20,491 nt of DNA, from contig JBICID010000024.1 of NCBI GenBank assembly GCA_043101615.1, positions 1 to 20,491 on the forward strand. Direction: 5' to 3'. Within the stretch, counting starts at the first letter, position 1. Each line of letters opens with the position of its first letter. This document shows positions 1-7,157 of this stretch, piece after piece. The notes under the pieces are model-generated. The model did not search any database. It had not been told where the DNA came from and saw only the letters and a program-made list of their open reading frames with translations. The DNA comes from JBLHKT01 sp043101615. Lineage in GTDB: Bacteria > Planctomycetota > Phycisphaerae > Phycisphaerales > UBA1924. Position numbers and translations under genes: made by a program.

Positions 1-62
1 GGGGGGCGAGGGGGGGGCGAGGGGGGGGCGTGTGCGGAGGGGTGGGGGTGCGGCCCCGAGCG

Positions 63-68
63 TATACT
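63..68 (+). promoter_or_regulatory. Candidate -10 box upstream of the sulfotransferase gene
   Basis: TATACT matches the sigma70-type -10 consensus at five of six positions and stands out in very GC-rich sequence. It lies about 50 bases before the chosen GTG start. No -35 hexamer is recognisable at the normal spacing, because that area is a G-rich tract, so this is a weak call. Confidence 0.3.
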
Positions 69-119
69 GACGCGTCGGAGAGGGTCAAACGGCCCGCGTG
101 CCCCGCCGGGAGGTCAGAC

Positions 120-1472
120 GTGCCGCTGCTGAATCGACGACCCAAGCCGGCGATCGAGGTCCCGGGCGTGCGTGCCCGTCGGCCGGCCCGCCCGCTCGAG
201 CGGATGATCCGTTTCCGGCCGGGGGGGCCGGTGTGGGAGCCGACGCCGGGCCCGCGTCGTGTCGCGTTCCACCACATCCCGAAGACGGGGGGCACGAGCT
301 TCGACGACTGGGTCCGCTCCTTCTACGAGCCGGGCGAGGTCTGCGAGCAGCGGCACGACGACCTGGGCGACCTGGACCCGACCGGGCACCTGTTCTATTC
401 CGGGCACTTCTTCTATCCCATGCTGGAGGAGAAGCTGGGCGACGCGGCGTGGCTGGTGCTGCTGCGTGATCCGATCAGGCGTGCCGCGAGCCAGTACCAG
501 AACTGGCACAACCCGGAGCGTGTTCCGAAGGTGTGGGACCGTCTGATCGCGCGTCATCCGTCGGTGGCCGAGGCGCTGGAGATCTCGAGCCGCGTGTCGT
601 TCGCGGAGTGGGTGCGGTCTGACAACGCGGTGATCAAGGACGCGCTGTGGAACATGCAGACGCGCCGGCTGACGGGGCTGAATCCCGGGGGGCGGACGCA
701 CGTGCCGGAGGTGATCGCGGACGCGAAGCGGAACCTGTTCGAGCGGTTCGCGTTCTTCGGGCTGGCGGAGCGGTACACCGATTCGGCGTTCCTGTTCGCG
801 TGGCAGGTGGGCGTGCGAGCGGAGAACGCCGACGACTGGCCCCGGCACAACGTGACCCGCCCCGAGGAGCGTGTCGAGCCGGACGAGGGATCGATCGCGT
901 ACCTGCGAGAGATCAACGCGATGGACCTGGAGCTCTACGAGGCGGCGCGGCACGAGTTCGACCGCCGGATGCGTGCGATGCTGCTCTCGGTCTGCGGGGA
1001 CAGCGTGCGGTCACGCCCGGGCGACGGGGCACAGATCGGGTTCCCGTGGAGCGTCACGCTCGACGGGGAGGCGTCGTGCGACGGGTTCTCGTACCCGCAG
1101 ACGACGCGTCTTGGCAAGGCCTATCGGTGGACGTGTGCGCCCCGCGCCACGGTGGACGTGCCCGTCCCGGGGAGCGATTCCAGGGGATCGGTCCGGGTCC
1201 GGGTGCGGTGCGTGTCCAACGAGCCCTCGTGCGATCGGAACGCGCTGCGCCTCTCGATGGACCTGCTGACTCCGGTGCGCCCGCGGATCGAGGCGTGGGG
1301 CCCGCACGGGTTCGAGGCCACGGCCGAGCTGCCCGTCGACAGATCGCTCGCCGGCGGCGTCCGGCACGCCCTGCACCTGCTCGGCCCGGTCGCGCAGACA
1401 AAGAGCCCCGAGGACGCGGGCGGGTGGGCCCGCTCGATCGGGTACGCGGTGCACGAGGTGGTGGTGGGGTAA
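120..1472 (+). CDS. Sulfotransferase-family protein
   Basis: Predicted PAPS-dependent sulfotransferase, about 450 aa. The 5'-phosphosulfate loop is FHHIPKTGGTS (Lys at about residue 55). The 3'-phosphate-binding motif is RDPIRRAAS (Arg about 116, Ser about 124), with the usual R-x7-S spacing. This pattern fits the Sulfotransfer_2 / carbohydrate sulfotransferase group, so the acceptor is probably a glycan, but no acceptor can be read from the sequence. I chose the GTG at 120 because GGGAGG lies six bases before it; an upstream in-frame ATG at 30 sits in a G-rich tract, and a later ATG at 204 has no comparable ribosome binding site. Residues after about 300 are not part of the core fold I recognise and may be a separate beta-rich domain. 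No signal peptide is evident, so it probably acts in the cytoplasm. It converges on the next gene. Confidence 0.8.
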   Translation: MPLLNRRPKPAIEVPGVRARRPARPLERMIRFRPGGPVWEPTPGPRRVAFHHIPKTGGTSFDDWVRSFYEPGEVCEQRHDDLGDLDPTGHLFYSGHFFYPMLEEKLGDAAWLVLLRDPIRRAASQYQNWHNPERVPKVWDRLIARHPSVAEALEISSRVSFAEWVRSDNAVIKDALWNMQTRRLTGLNPGGRTHVPEVIADAKRNLFERFAFFGLAERYTDSAFLFAWQVGVRAENADDWPRHNVTRPEERVEPDEGSIAYLREINAMDLELYEAARHEFDRRMRAMLLSVCGDSVRSRPGDGAQIGFPWSVTLDGEASCDGFSYPQTTRLGKAYRWTCAPRATVDVPVPGSDSRGSVRVRVRCVSNEPSCDRNALRLSMDLLTPVRPRIEAWGPHGFEATAELPVDRSLAGGVRHALHLLGPVAQTKSPEDAGGWARSIGYAVHEVVVG

Positions 1473-1502
1473 CGCCCCCGGGCGTGCGAGGCCCTGGCTT
1501 GC

Positions 1503-1961
1503 TCAGCCGCCGAAGAGCTGGCGGAGCGCCCCGCCCATGCCCTTCTGCTGCATGATCCGGGTGACGTCCTGGCGCATCTTGTGGTTCTGGGCCTGCATGA
1601 GCTTGTAGGACTCGGCGAGCTTCTTGTACTCGGCGCGATGCTCGCGCAGGACCTTGGCCCGCTCGTTCGCGTCGTGCTCCATCTGCTGCATGCGCCCCTG
1701 CGAGTCGGCCAGCCTGCGCTGCAGGTCCTCGATCTCCGCTTCCAGCTTGCCCATCTGCTCGACCTGGGCCCGGGCCGCCTCCAGCTCGCCCCGGACACCG
1801 GCCAGCTCGGACCGGAGACGCTCGATCTCGCCCTGCTGCGACTGGGCCCGCTCGCGGGCGCTGTTCACGGCCGCGGAGAGGGCCTCGAGCCCCTGGATCG
1901 CGACCTCGGCGGCGGGGATGCCCGGGAAGGAGTTGGTGTTGACGTGGATCTGCTCGCTCAT
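1503..1961 (-). CDS. Small coiled-coil protein of unknown function
   Basis: 152-residue protein that I cannot assign to a named family. After a short N-terminal segment (MSEQIHVNTNSFPGIPAAE), residues of about 25-130 form a long Glu/Gln/Arg/Ala-rich helix with heptad-like spacing, typical of a coiled coil. It ends in a glycine-containing tail (MGGALRQLFGG). There is no signal peptide or membrane segment. The ATG at 1961 is preceded on the minus strand by GGGAGG seven bases upstream; the open frame extends further 5', but that part is Arg/Pro-rich and looks non-coding. It ends 30 bases from the convergent sulfotransferase gene. The role may be structural or scaffolding, but this is a guess. 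Confidence 0.75.
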   Translation of the reverse strand: MSEQIHVNTNSFPGIPAAEVAIQGLEALSAAVNSARERAQSQQGEIERLRSELAGVRGELEAARAQVEQMGKLEAEIEDLQRRLADSQGRMQQMEHDANERAKVLREHRAEYKKLAESYKLMQAQNHKMRQDVTRIMQQKGMGGALRQLFGG

Positions 1962-2217
1962 GTCCGGACCTCCCGCGCACCGGAGCGCGCCCGGACGCGA
2001 GGGCGTCATCGGCGTGAACCGGGGCGGACTTGGTCGGATCGGCGGGCGACGAGTCCGAGAACCGGCGGACGCGCCCTCCCGCGCGGCACAGCCGCCCCGA
2101 GCGACCGGGCGGACACGATCGGCGCGGACCCACACGGGCGCGCCGGGAAGGGCGCGAGTCGTGTGGCCGTGGTGTGGTGGGGGTGCGGCGGGAGTGTGAC
2201 GGGGAGGTGGGGGGGGG

Positions 2218-3027
2218 TCAGATCTCGCCCGCGGGGGTTTCGGGCACCGGCGGGGAGAAGATCGACCGATCCAGCTCCGGGTCGTGCTCGACCGAGTCGA
2301 AGCGGATGTAGAACTCGTTGCCCTGGTTCTGCTGGCGGATCGTCATCGGGTGCATCACCCCGTCGATCTCCTTCCAGTCGAAGAACCAGCTTGTCTGGTC
2401 GAACTGCTCGGCGTTGGGCGAGGTGCGGCTCATCGCCTTGGTCTGCAGCCCGGTCTCGACCGAGTAGAAGCCGACGGAGCTCTCGCCGTGCTTGTCGACG
2501 AGGTCCACGCGGTAGCTCGGCTTGCCCTCCACGTCCTCGATCCCGACGACCGTGGCCGACTCGTAGCGCTCGCGCGGGCGGACGATGTCGTGGAAGTTCG
2601 CGCGGCGCAGCATCTGCTGGGCCATCTCCCCCTGCAGGATCACCGGCTCGGTGGAGCCCGGCTGGATCGCCCACGCGACCTCGCCGTCCGTGGCCTGCAC
2701 CATCGTCCCCATCCCGCCCAGCTCGATGGACATGTGGATCATGTTCGGCGCCGCCTCGGTGCGGACGACCTCGCCCTCCATCGCCATCGGCATCTCCATG
2801 CTGAACTTGCCCACGGCCCGGATGGCCTCCAGCTCGAGGTACCGCTCGGCCCCGCCGCGGGCCTTCACGTAGGTCTCCAGCACCTCCCAGCCGGAGGGCA
2901 GGTCCTCGCCCGCGGGCTGGGCGGCGGGAGTGGCGAGCGTGCGGGCGGACGCGGGCAGGCCGGCGAGAGCGCCCAGCATCACAACAGACGCGGCGGCGGT
3001 GCGGAACGTGAAGCGGTCGGTGGGCAT
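2218..3027 (-). CDS. Exported LolA-like / outer-membrane lipoprotein-sorting-like protein
   Basis: 269-residue exported protein. The N-terminus (about residues 1-25) is a signal peptide with a basic start, a VVMLGALAGL core and an ASA cleavage region. The mature part begins with a helix followed by GGAERY and LEAIRAVGKF, a pattern common in LolA-like beta-sheet proteins that start with 'Y..A.GG...l..i'. It continues with alternating beta strands (VVGIEDVEGKPSYRVDLVD, FYSVETGLQTKAM, WKEIDGVMHPMTI). Such proteins have a hydrophobic half-barrel that can bind lipid or lipoprotein, but whether this one works in lipoprotein transport is not shown by the sequence. The ATG at 3027 has AGGAGGAG upstream. 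It follows the tautomerase gene on the same strand after a 131-base gap. The family call rests on overall pattern, not on a unique motif. Confidence 0.65.
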   Translation of the reverse strand: MPTDRFTFRTAAASVVMLGALAGLPASARTLATPAAQPAGEDLPSGWEVLETYVKARGGAERYLELEAIRAVGKFSMEMPMAMEGEVVRTEAAPNMIHMSIELGGMGTMVQATDGEVAWAIQPGSTEPVILQGEMAQQMLRRANFHDIVRPRERYESATVVGIEDVEGKPSYRVDLVDKHGESSVGFYSVETGLQTKAMSRTSPNAEQFDQTSWFFDWKEIDGVMHPMTIRQQNQGNEFYIRFDSVEHDPELDRSIFSPPVPETPAGEI

Positions 3028-3158
3028 GGGAAGTCTCCTCCTGCTGGGCCTCTTGGGCTCGGGGATCAGACGGTTCGAATCAGATGGTATGAGAGTTCGG
3101 ACACCCGCGATCCCGGATGGGCACCCGCATGCTTGTACGGAAACGCGGGGGCGGCGTT

Positions 3159-3563
3159 TCAGGCCTTGGCGGGGGCCCGCCGTATCTCGCCCCCGGTGCA
3201 GACCCGCCCGGACGTGCCCTCCTCGTAGATCGCGAACACCCCGCCCGGGTTCAGCCCGAGGGCCCCGGCCAGCACCGTCGCGGCCCCCTGCAGGGCCCCC
3301 GCGATCCGGTGCTCGTCCCGCCCCTCGAAGGCGATGATCCGCAGGATGGGGTCGTGCGAGGCGTGGGGGGGATGGGGGGGGCGGGGCTGAGATTCGGGCA
3401 GCTGGTCGTGGCACAGGTACGCGTCCAGCGTCCGCCAGGTCACCCACACGACCCCGGGGTCGCACTCCAGCCCGCTGGCGACCGCCTCACGCACGGCCCG
3501 CATCGCGTGCCCGAGGTCCACCTGGTCGGGCTGGGGCAACGCTTCGATCTGAACAACGGGCAT
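3159..3563 (-). CDS. Tautomerase-superfamily protein
   Basis: 134 aa. The protein starts MPVVQIEALPQ, so removal of the Met would expose Pro-1, the general base of 4-oxalocrotonate tautomerase / CHMI-type enzymes. Two beta-alpha-beta-like halves can be seen: residues of about 1-50 (ending VVWVTWRTLD) and about 75-125 (PILRIIAFEGRDEHR to GVFAIYEEGTSGRVCTGGEI). They are joined by a proline/histidine-rich loop at about 55-72. The length fits a fused two-unit tautomerase rather than the 62-residue single unit. The ATG at 3563 is preceded by AAAGGAG. The gene is divergent from adenylosuccinate lyase across a repeat-bearing spacer. The substrate is unknown. Confidence 0.65.
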   Translation of the reverse strand: MPVVQIEALPQPDQVDLGHAMRAVREAVASGLECDPGVVWVTWRTLDAYLCHDQLPESQPRPPHPPHASHDPILRIIAFEGRDEHRIAGALQGAATVLAGALGLNPGGVFAIYEEGTSGRVCTGGEIRRAPAKA

Positions 3564-3596
3564 AGAGGGCTCCTTTCGGGCAGGGTATCCCTCACC

Positions 3597-3702
3597 CCGT
3601 GCCCGGGTCTGAGGCGAAGCCGAAGGCCCGTCCCGTGCCCGGGTCTGAGGCAAAGCCGAAGGCCCGTCCCGTGCCCGGGTCTGAGGCAAAGCCGAAGGCC
3701 CG
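3597..3702. repeat. 36-bp tandem repeat, three copies
   Basis: Three head-to-tail copies with a period of exactly 36 bases; the shared block GCCCGGGTCTGAGG starts at 3601, 3637 and 3673. The copies differ by about one base (GGCGAAGCC versus GGCAAAGCC) and the third decays after 3702. The repeat lies in the divergent spacer between the tautomerase and adenylosuccinate lyase genes. Because 36 is a multiple of three, it is open on both strands. Confidence 0.9.
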
Positions 3703-3767
3703 GACGGTACCGAAACTGGCCAACGGTCCGAAGCTTCGCGGGGCTCAGCTTCGGCGTCTGTGTTTCC

Positions 3768-3773
3768 TATCGT
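3768..3773 (+). promoter_or_regulatory. Candidate -10 box of a leaderless adenylosuccinate lyase transcript
   Basis: TATCGT ends five bases before the ATG at 3779, and no Shine-Dalgarno-like sequence precedes that ATG. This geometry would place the transcription start at or next to the start codon. No good -35 is visible, so confidence is low. Confidence 0.3.
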
Positions 3774-3778
3774 CGCCC

Positions 3779-5302
3779 ATGCCGAGCCCCGCACCCACGA
3801 ACCCCAACGACACCTACACCAGCCCGCTCGCGTCTCGGAATGCGAGCCCGGAGATGCTGCGGATCTGGTCGCCCCGGCACAAGTTCAACACGTGGCGCCG
3901 GATCTGGCTGGCGGTGGCACAGGCCCAGCACGAGGTGAGCGGGGGGGAGCTGGTGACCGCGGAGCAGGTTGCGGAGCTGAAGGCGGTCGTGGAGCGGGAC
4001 GGGGGGGGGATTACGGATGAGGAACTGGTGCGGGCGGGCGAGCTGGAGGCCGAGCTGCGTCACGACGTGATGGCGCACGTGCACTGCCTGGCGGAGCGGT
4101 GCCCGAAGGCGGGCCCGATTATCCATCTGGGGTGCACGAGCCAGGACGTGGTCTGCAACGCGGACCTGATCTGCCTGCACGAGTCGGTCACGCTGCTGCG
4201 GGTCAAGATGGCACGCGCTGTGGTAACGCTCGCGGACGAAGCGGAGAAGCACAAGTCGCTCCCGACGCTCGGCTTCACGCACTACCAGCCGGCGCAGCCG
4301 AGCACGGTCGGCCGCCGGTGCGCCGCGTGGGCTCACGACCTCGAGGCCCTGCTGTACCGCGTGAGCCTGCTGCAAACAGGGGGCTTCGTCCGTTTCCGCG
4401 GCGTCCGAGGGGCCACGGGCACGCAGGCCAGCTTCCTCAAGCTCTTCGGCGACGATGCTTCGGTGGTGGACGCGTTCGAGCGGTCCTTCCTGAAGCACCT
4501 GGCGGTGCCTGGCATGACCGTGGACGGTGAGCCGGCCACGTACGGCCTCACCGGGCAGACCTACCCGCGCTTCATCGACTCCATCGTGCTGAGCGATCTG
4601 GCCACGGTCGCCAGCGCACTCCACAAGATCGCCACCGACCTACGCCTCCTCTCCAACCGCAAGGAGATCGACGAGCCCTTCGGCAAGAGCCAGATCGGCT
4701 CGTCCGCCATGCCCTACAAGCGCAACCCGATGAAGTGCGAGCGCATCTGCGGCCTCACGCGATTCGTCATGAACCTCGTCGGCAACGCCTACGACACCGC
4801 GGCCACCCAGTGGCTGGAGCGCACGCTGGACGACTCGTCCAACCGTCGTCTGAGCCTGCCCGAGGCGTTCCTGGCGCTCGACGGGGCGCTCGACCTGATG
4901 TACACGGTCGCCGACGGGCTGGTGGTGCACGAGGCGATGGTGCGGAAGAACCTCATGGCCGAGCTGCCGTTCCTGGCGACGGAGAACATCCTGATGGAGG
5001 CCGTGAAGGCCGGGGGGGACCGGCAGGCGCTGCACGAGCAGATCCGGGTGCACGCCCAGGCGGCGGGGATGCGGGTCAAGCAGGAGGGGCTGGAGAACGA
5101 CCTGATCGAGCGGCTGAAGGCCGACCCCGCGTTCGCGCCGGTGCACGACCTGCTGACCCCCGAGCGGCTGCTGGACCCGATGCAGTATGTCGGGCGGGCG
5201 GTGGAGCAGACCGAGCGGTTCGTGGCCGAGGTCATCGAGCCGCTGCGCGAGCGGTACGCGAGCGAACTGGGCGCCCTGGGCGGGGCCGACCGCGGGGTCT
5301 GA
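3779..5302 (+). CDS. purB: Adenylosuccinate lyase (eukaryote-like type)
   Basis: Fumarase/aspartase-superfamily lyase of purine synthesis. It cleaves SAICAR to AICAR plus fumarate and adenylosuccinate to AMP plus fumarate; cytoplasmic and homotetrameric in this family. 507 aa. The superfamily signature GSSAMPYKRNPMKCER lies at residues about 307-322 and holds the catalytic loop serine. The catalytic histidine region is TLGFTHYQPAQ (His about 168). From recall, blocks such as SPLASRNASPEM, RHDVMAHVH, GTTSQDV-like GCTSQDVV, FRGVRGATGTQASFL and LERTLDDSSNRR resemble the vertebrate enzyme more than the shorter Bacillus type. The start at 3779 is chosen because homology begins just after it; the open frame runs back to 3599 through the 36-bp repeats, which I take as non-coding. 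A run of nine G at 4001-4009 lies inside the gene without breaking the frame. Upstream there is no ribosome binding site but a -10-like box. Confidence 0.93.
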   Translation: MPSPAPTNPNDTYTSPLASRNASPEMLRIWSPRHKFNTWRRIWLAVAQAQHEVSGGELVTAEQVAELKAVVERDGGGITDEELVRAGELEAELRHDVMAHVHCLAERCPKAGPIIHLGCTSQDVVCNADLICLHESVTLLRVKMARAVVTLADEAEKHKSLPTLGFTHYQPAQPSTVGRRCAAWAHDLEALLYRVSLLQTGGFVRFRGVRGATGTQASFLKLFGDDASVVDAFERSFLKHLAVPGMTVDGEPATYGLTGQTYPRFIDSIVLSDLATVASALHKIATDLRLLSNRKEIDEPFGKSQIGSSAMPYKRNPMKCERICGLTRFVMNLVGNAYDTAATQWLERTLDDSSNRRLSLPEAFLALDGALDLMYTVADGLVVHEAMVRKNLMAELPFLATENILMEAVKAGGDRQALHEQIRVHAQAAGMRVKQEGLENDLIERLKADPAFAPVHDLLTPERLLDPMQYVGRAVEQTERFVAEVIEPLRERYASELGALGGADRGV

Positions 5303-5522
5303 GCCACGCCCGGTAAGCCAGACGCCGTCCGGCCCGGCCGGTCCGAGTAACCCTCGCCGGACCCGCACGACCCGCAACGCCCCGTCGATCGGCCCAGACA
5401 CGCCGTGTCCCGACGCCGAGCCTCCCGATTGGCCTGCACAGAGGGGTGGCATCTCCCGATCCTGTTTCGAACCGTGTTACGGGGCCCGCGTTCGGTCCGA
5501 CGCAGGCGGTAAGGAGCGGGAG

Positions 5523-7031
5523 ATGAGGCGGACAGCCACCACAATGCCACGACTCGGCGTCTACGCGGCCGGGCTCGTCTGCTGCCTGCACGGGTGCATG
5601 ATGTCCGCCACGGTCTACGGGCAGGACGAGATCGTGCTGGCGGGGCAGATCCGAGACTTCCAGTCCACCCACCCCGACTTCGGTCTCCCCCCGGGCTCCG
5701 GCGGCGAGGTCGCCGGCCTGCTGGACTTCTACCTGAACAACGGCATGCCCGTGCACGTCGGGAACGGCCTGCAGCTCACGACGGACGCGCTCGACGGCAT
5801 GAGCCGCGAGATCGCCCCCCACATGTTCGCCGACAGCCCCGAGAACACGGGCGTGTTCGTGCTCAAGAACCCCTTCGACTTTTCCGGCAACTCCACCCAG
5901 GACTCCTACGACCCGACCGAGGGCTACAACCCGGGCACCGCCCGCCCGCTCCCCGAACTCGAGACCGTGTCGAGCATCCCGAACGTCTCGCCCCCCGTGT
6001 TCGGGGTCGGCGTCGTGAAGACGGCCGAGATGCGCTACAAGAAGTCCGGCGGGTACACCACCGACACCATCACCGCCGGCGACTACCACACCGACAGCTT
6101 CGTTGTCTCCAACGGCATGAATCTCGTCATCGACGGCGACGTGCGGATCCGCGTGGATACCAATTTCACCGTCACGCAGAGCAGCGTGCTGACTATCCCG
6201 GACGGCTCCACCCTGACGTTCTACATCGGCGGCGCTTTCCAGTTCCGCAACTCGTCGCTGGGCAACATCGACAACTGGGACCACTCCCGCCTGCGGTTCC
6301 TCAACTTCGGCACCGAGCCGATGGTGTTCGACAACAGCGCCCAGATGGTCGCGACCATCGTCGCCCCAAACTCCACCGTCGAGATCTCGAACTCGGTCGA
6401 GTACTTCGGCGCGATCACGGCGGACTCGGTGGTGCAGGACAACAGCTCGGGCATCCATATCGCCGGCGAGTTCGCCTGGGTCGGCGAGTGCTTCTCCGGC
6501 GGCGACCTGCAGGCCGCGGCCGGGTCCGCCCACACCGGGGACATCACCTCCCCGCTGTCGTTCGCGACCTGGTTCCGCGACTCCCCCGGCATGAATCTCA
6601 CCGACCTGCACCAGCTCGTCATGTCCGACATCGGCGGGGGGGTGTACAGCTTCAAGACCGACGACTGGGACCCGATCGAGGACGCGTTGTACGGCAACGA
6701 GAGCGCCTCGGGCAACCGGAACTTCACCGTCGCCCTCCAGTCCATCTTCCTGAACACCAACTGCTCCAGCGCGTTCTTCGAGATCGCGACCTCGATGGAC
6801 GCCTGGGTCTTCGTGGACGACACCATGGTGATCGACCTGGGCGGATCGACCGACACCAACCGCCAGCGGATCGACCTGGACCGGCTCGGGCTCGTCAGCG
6901 ACCGGTGGTACACCGTCCGCGTGTTCCTGGCTCACCGTGTGGACGGCCCGCAGGACCTCGAGATCTCCACCACCATCCCCCTGACGCCACCGCGCGACAT
7001 CAGGTTCAGGGCGGACGCCCACCACGATTGA
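5523..7031 (+). CDS. Secreted fibro-slime-type protein with inserted beta-solenoid domain (copy 1)
   Basis: 502 aa. The N-terminus (about 1-33) is a signal peptide containing Cys-rich LVCCLHGC; it lacks a standard lipobox. Residues of about 38-110 begin with IRDFQSTHPDFG, as in fibro-slime domains. Residues of about 343-487 hold the other fibro-slime half: TWFRDSPG, DWDPI, then WVFVDDTMVIDLGG (Trp about 428), DLDRLGL and VFLAHR, ending TTIPL. Between them, about 175-320, lies a Thr/Ser/Asn-rich stretch of short strands (FDNSAQMVATIVAPNSTVEI, YFGAITADSVV) resembling DUF7305-type solenoid domains of pilus-like surface proteins. Fibro-slime domains are known from Fibrobacter and other surface-active bacteria; a cell-surface or matrix role is inferred. 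ATG 5523 has AAGGAG upstream. The next gene is a paralog. Confidence 0.78.
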   Translation: MRRTATTMPRLGVYAAGLVCCLHGCMMSATVYGQDEIVLAGQIRDFQSTHPDFGLPPGSGGEVAGLLDFYLNNGMPVHVGNGLQLTTDALDGMSREIAPHMFADSPENTGVFVLKNPFDFSGNSTQDSYDPTEGYNPGTARPLPELETVSSIPNVSPPVFGVGVVKTAEMRYKKSGGYTTDTITAGDYHTDSFVVSNGMNLVIDGDVRIRVDTNFTVTQSSVLTIPDGSTLTFYIGGAFQFRNSSLGNIDNWDHSRLRFLNFGTEPMVFDNSAQMVATIVAPNSTVEISNSVEYFGAITADSVVQDNSSGIHIAGEFAWVGECFSGGDLQAAAGSAHTGDITSPLSFATWFRDSPGMNLTDLHQLVMSDIGGGVYSFKTDDWDPIEDALYGNESASGNRNFTVALQSIFLNTNCSSAFFEIATSMDAWVFVDDTMVIDLGGSTDTNRQRIDLDRLGLVSDRWYTVRVFLAHRVDGPQDLEISTTIPLTPPRDIRFRADAHHD

Positions 7032-7157
7032 ACGCCGCGGACGGCGGCACAGGACAACGCCCTCTCGGGTTTCAGACACGCGGATCGGAAGGTTTGCGTG
7101 TTGTTTCGATTTGGCCAAGCGCGTCCGGCATCCGGGACGCGAAGGAAAGGCATTGAT

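Noticed and set aside
1..30. G-rich tract with three (G)nCGA units at the window start
   Set aside because: It may form a quadruplex or be a simple repeat, but it is cut by the window edge and too short to interpret.
1472..1485. Small hairpin ACGCC / GGCGT after the sulfotransferase stop
   Set aside because: A five-base stem with no T-run is too weak to call a terminator.
3066..3090. tRNA T-loop-like GGTTCGAATC
   Set aside because: The flanking bases do not form a five-base T stem on either strand, and no acceptor stem or anticodon arm is found nearby.
3599..3778. N-terminal extension of adenylosuccinate lyase through the 36-bp repeats
   Set aside because: Homology to the lyase family begins just after the ATG at 3779, and the repeat peptide (PVPGSEAKPKAR) is also open on the other strand, which points to non-coding repeats.
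5327..5362. Possible terminator after adenylosuccinate lyase (GTCCGGC / GCCGGAC)
   Set aside because: The loop is 22 bases and no T-run follows, so the inverted repeat may be chance in GC-rich sequence.
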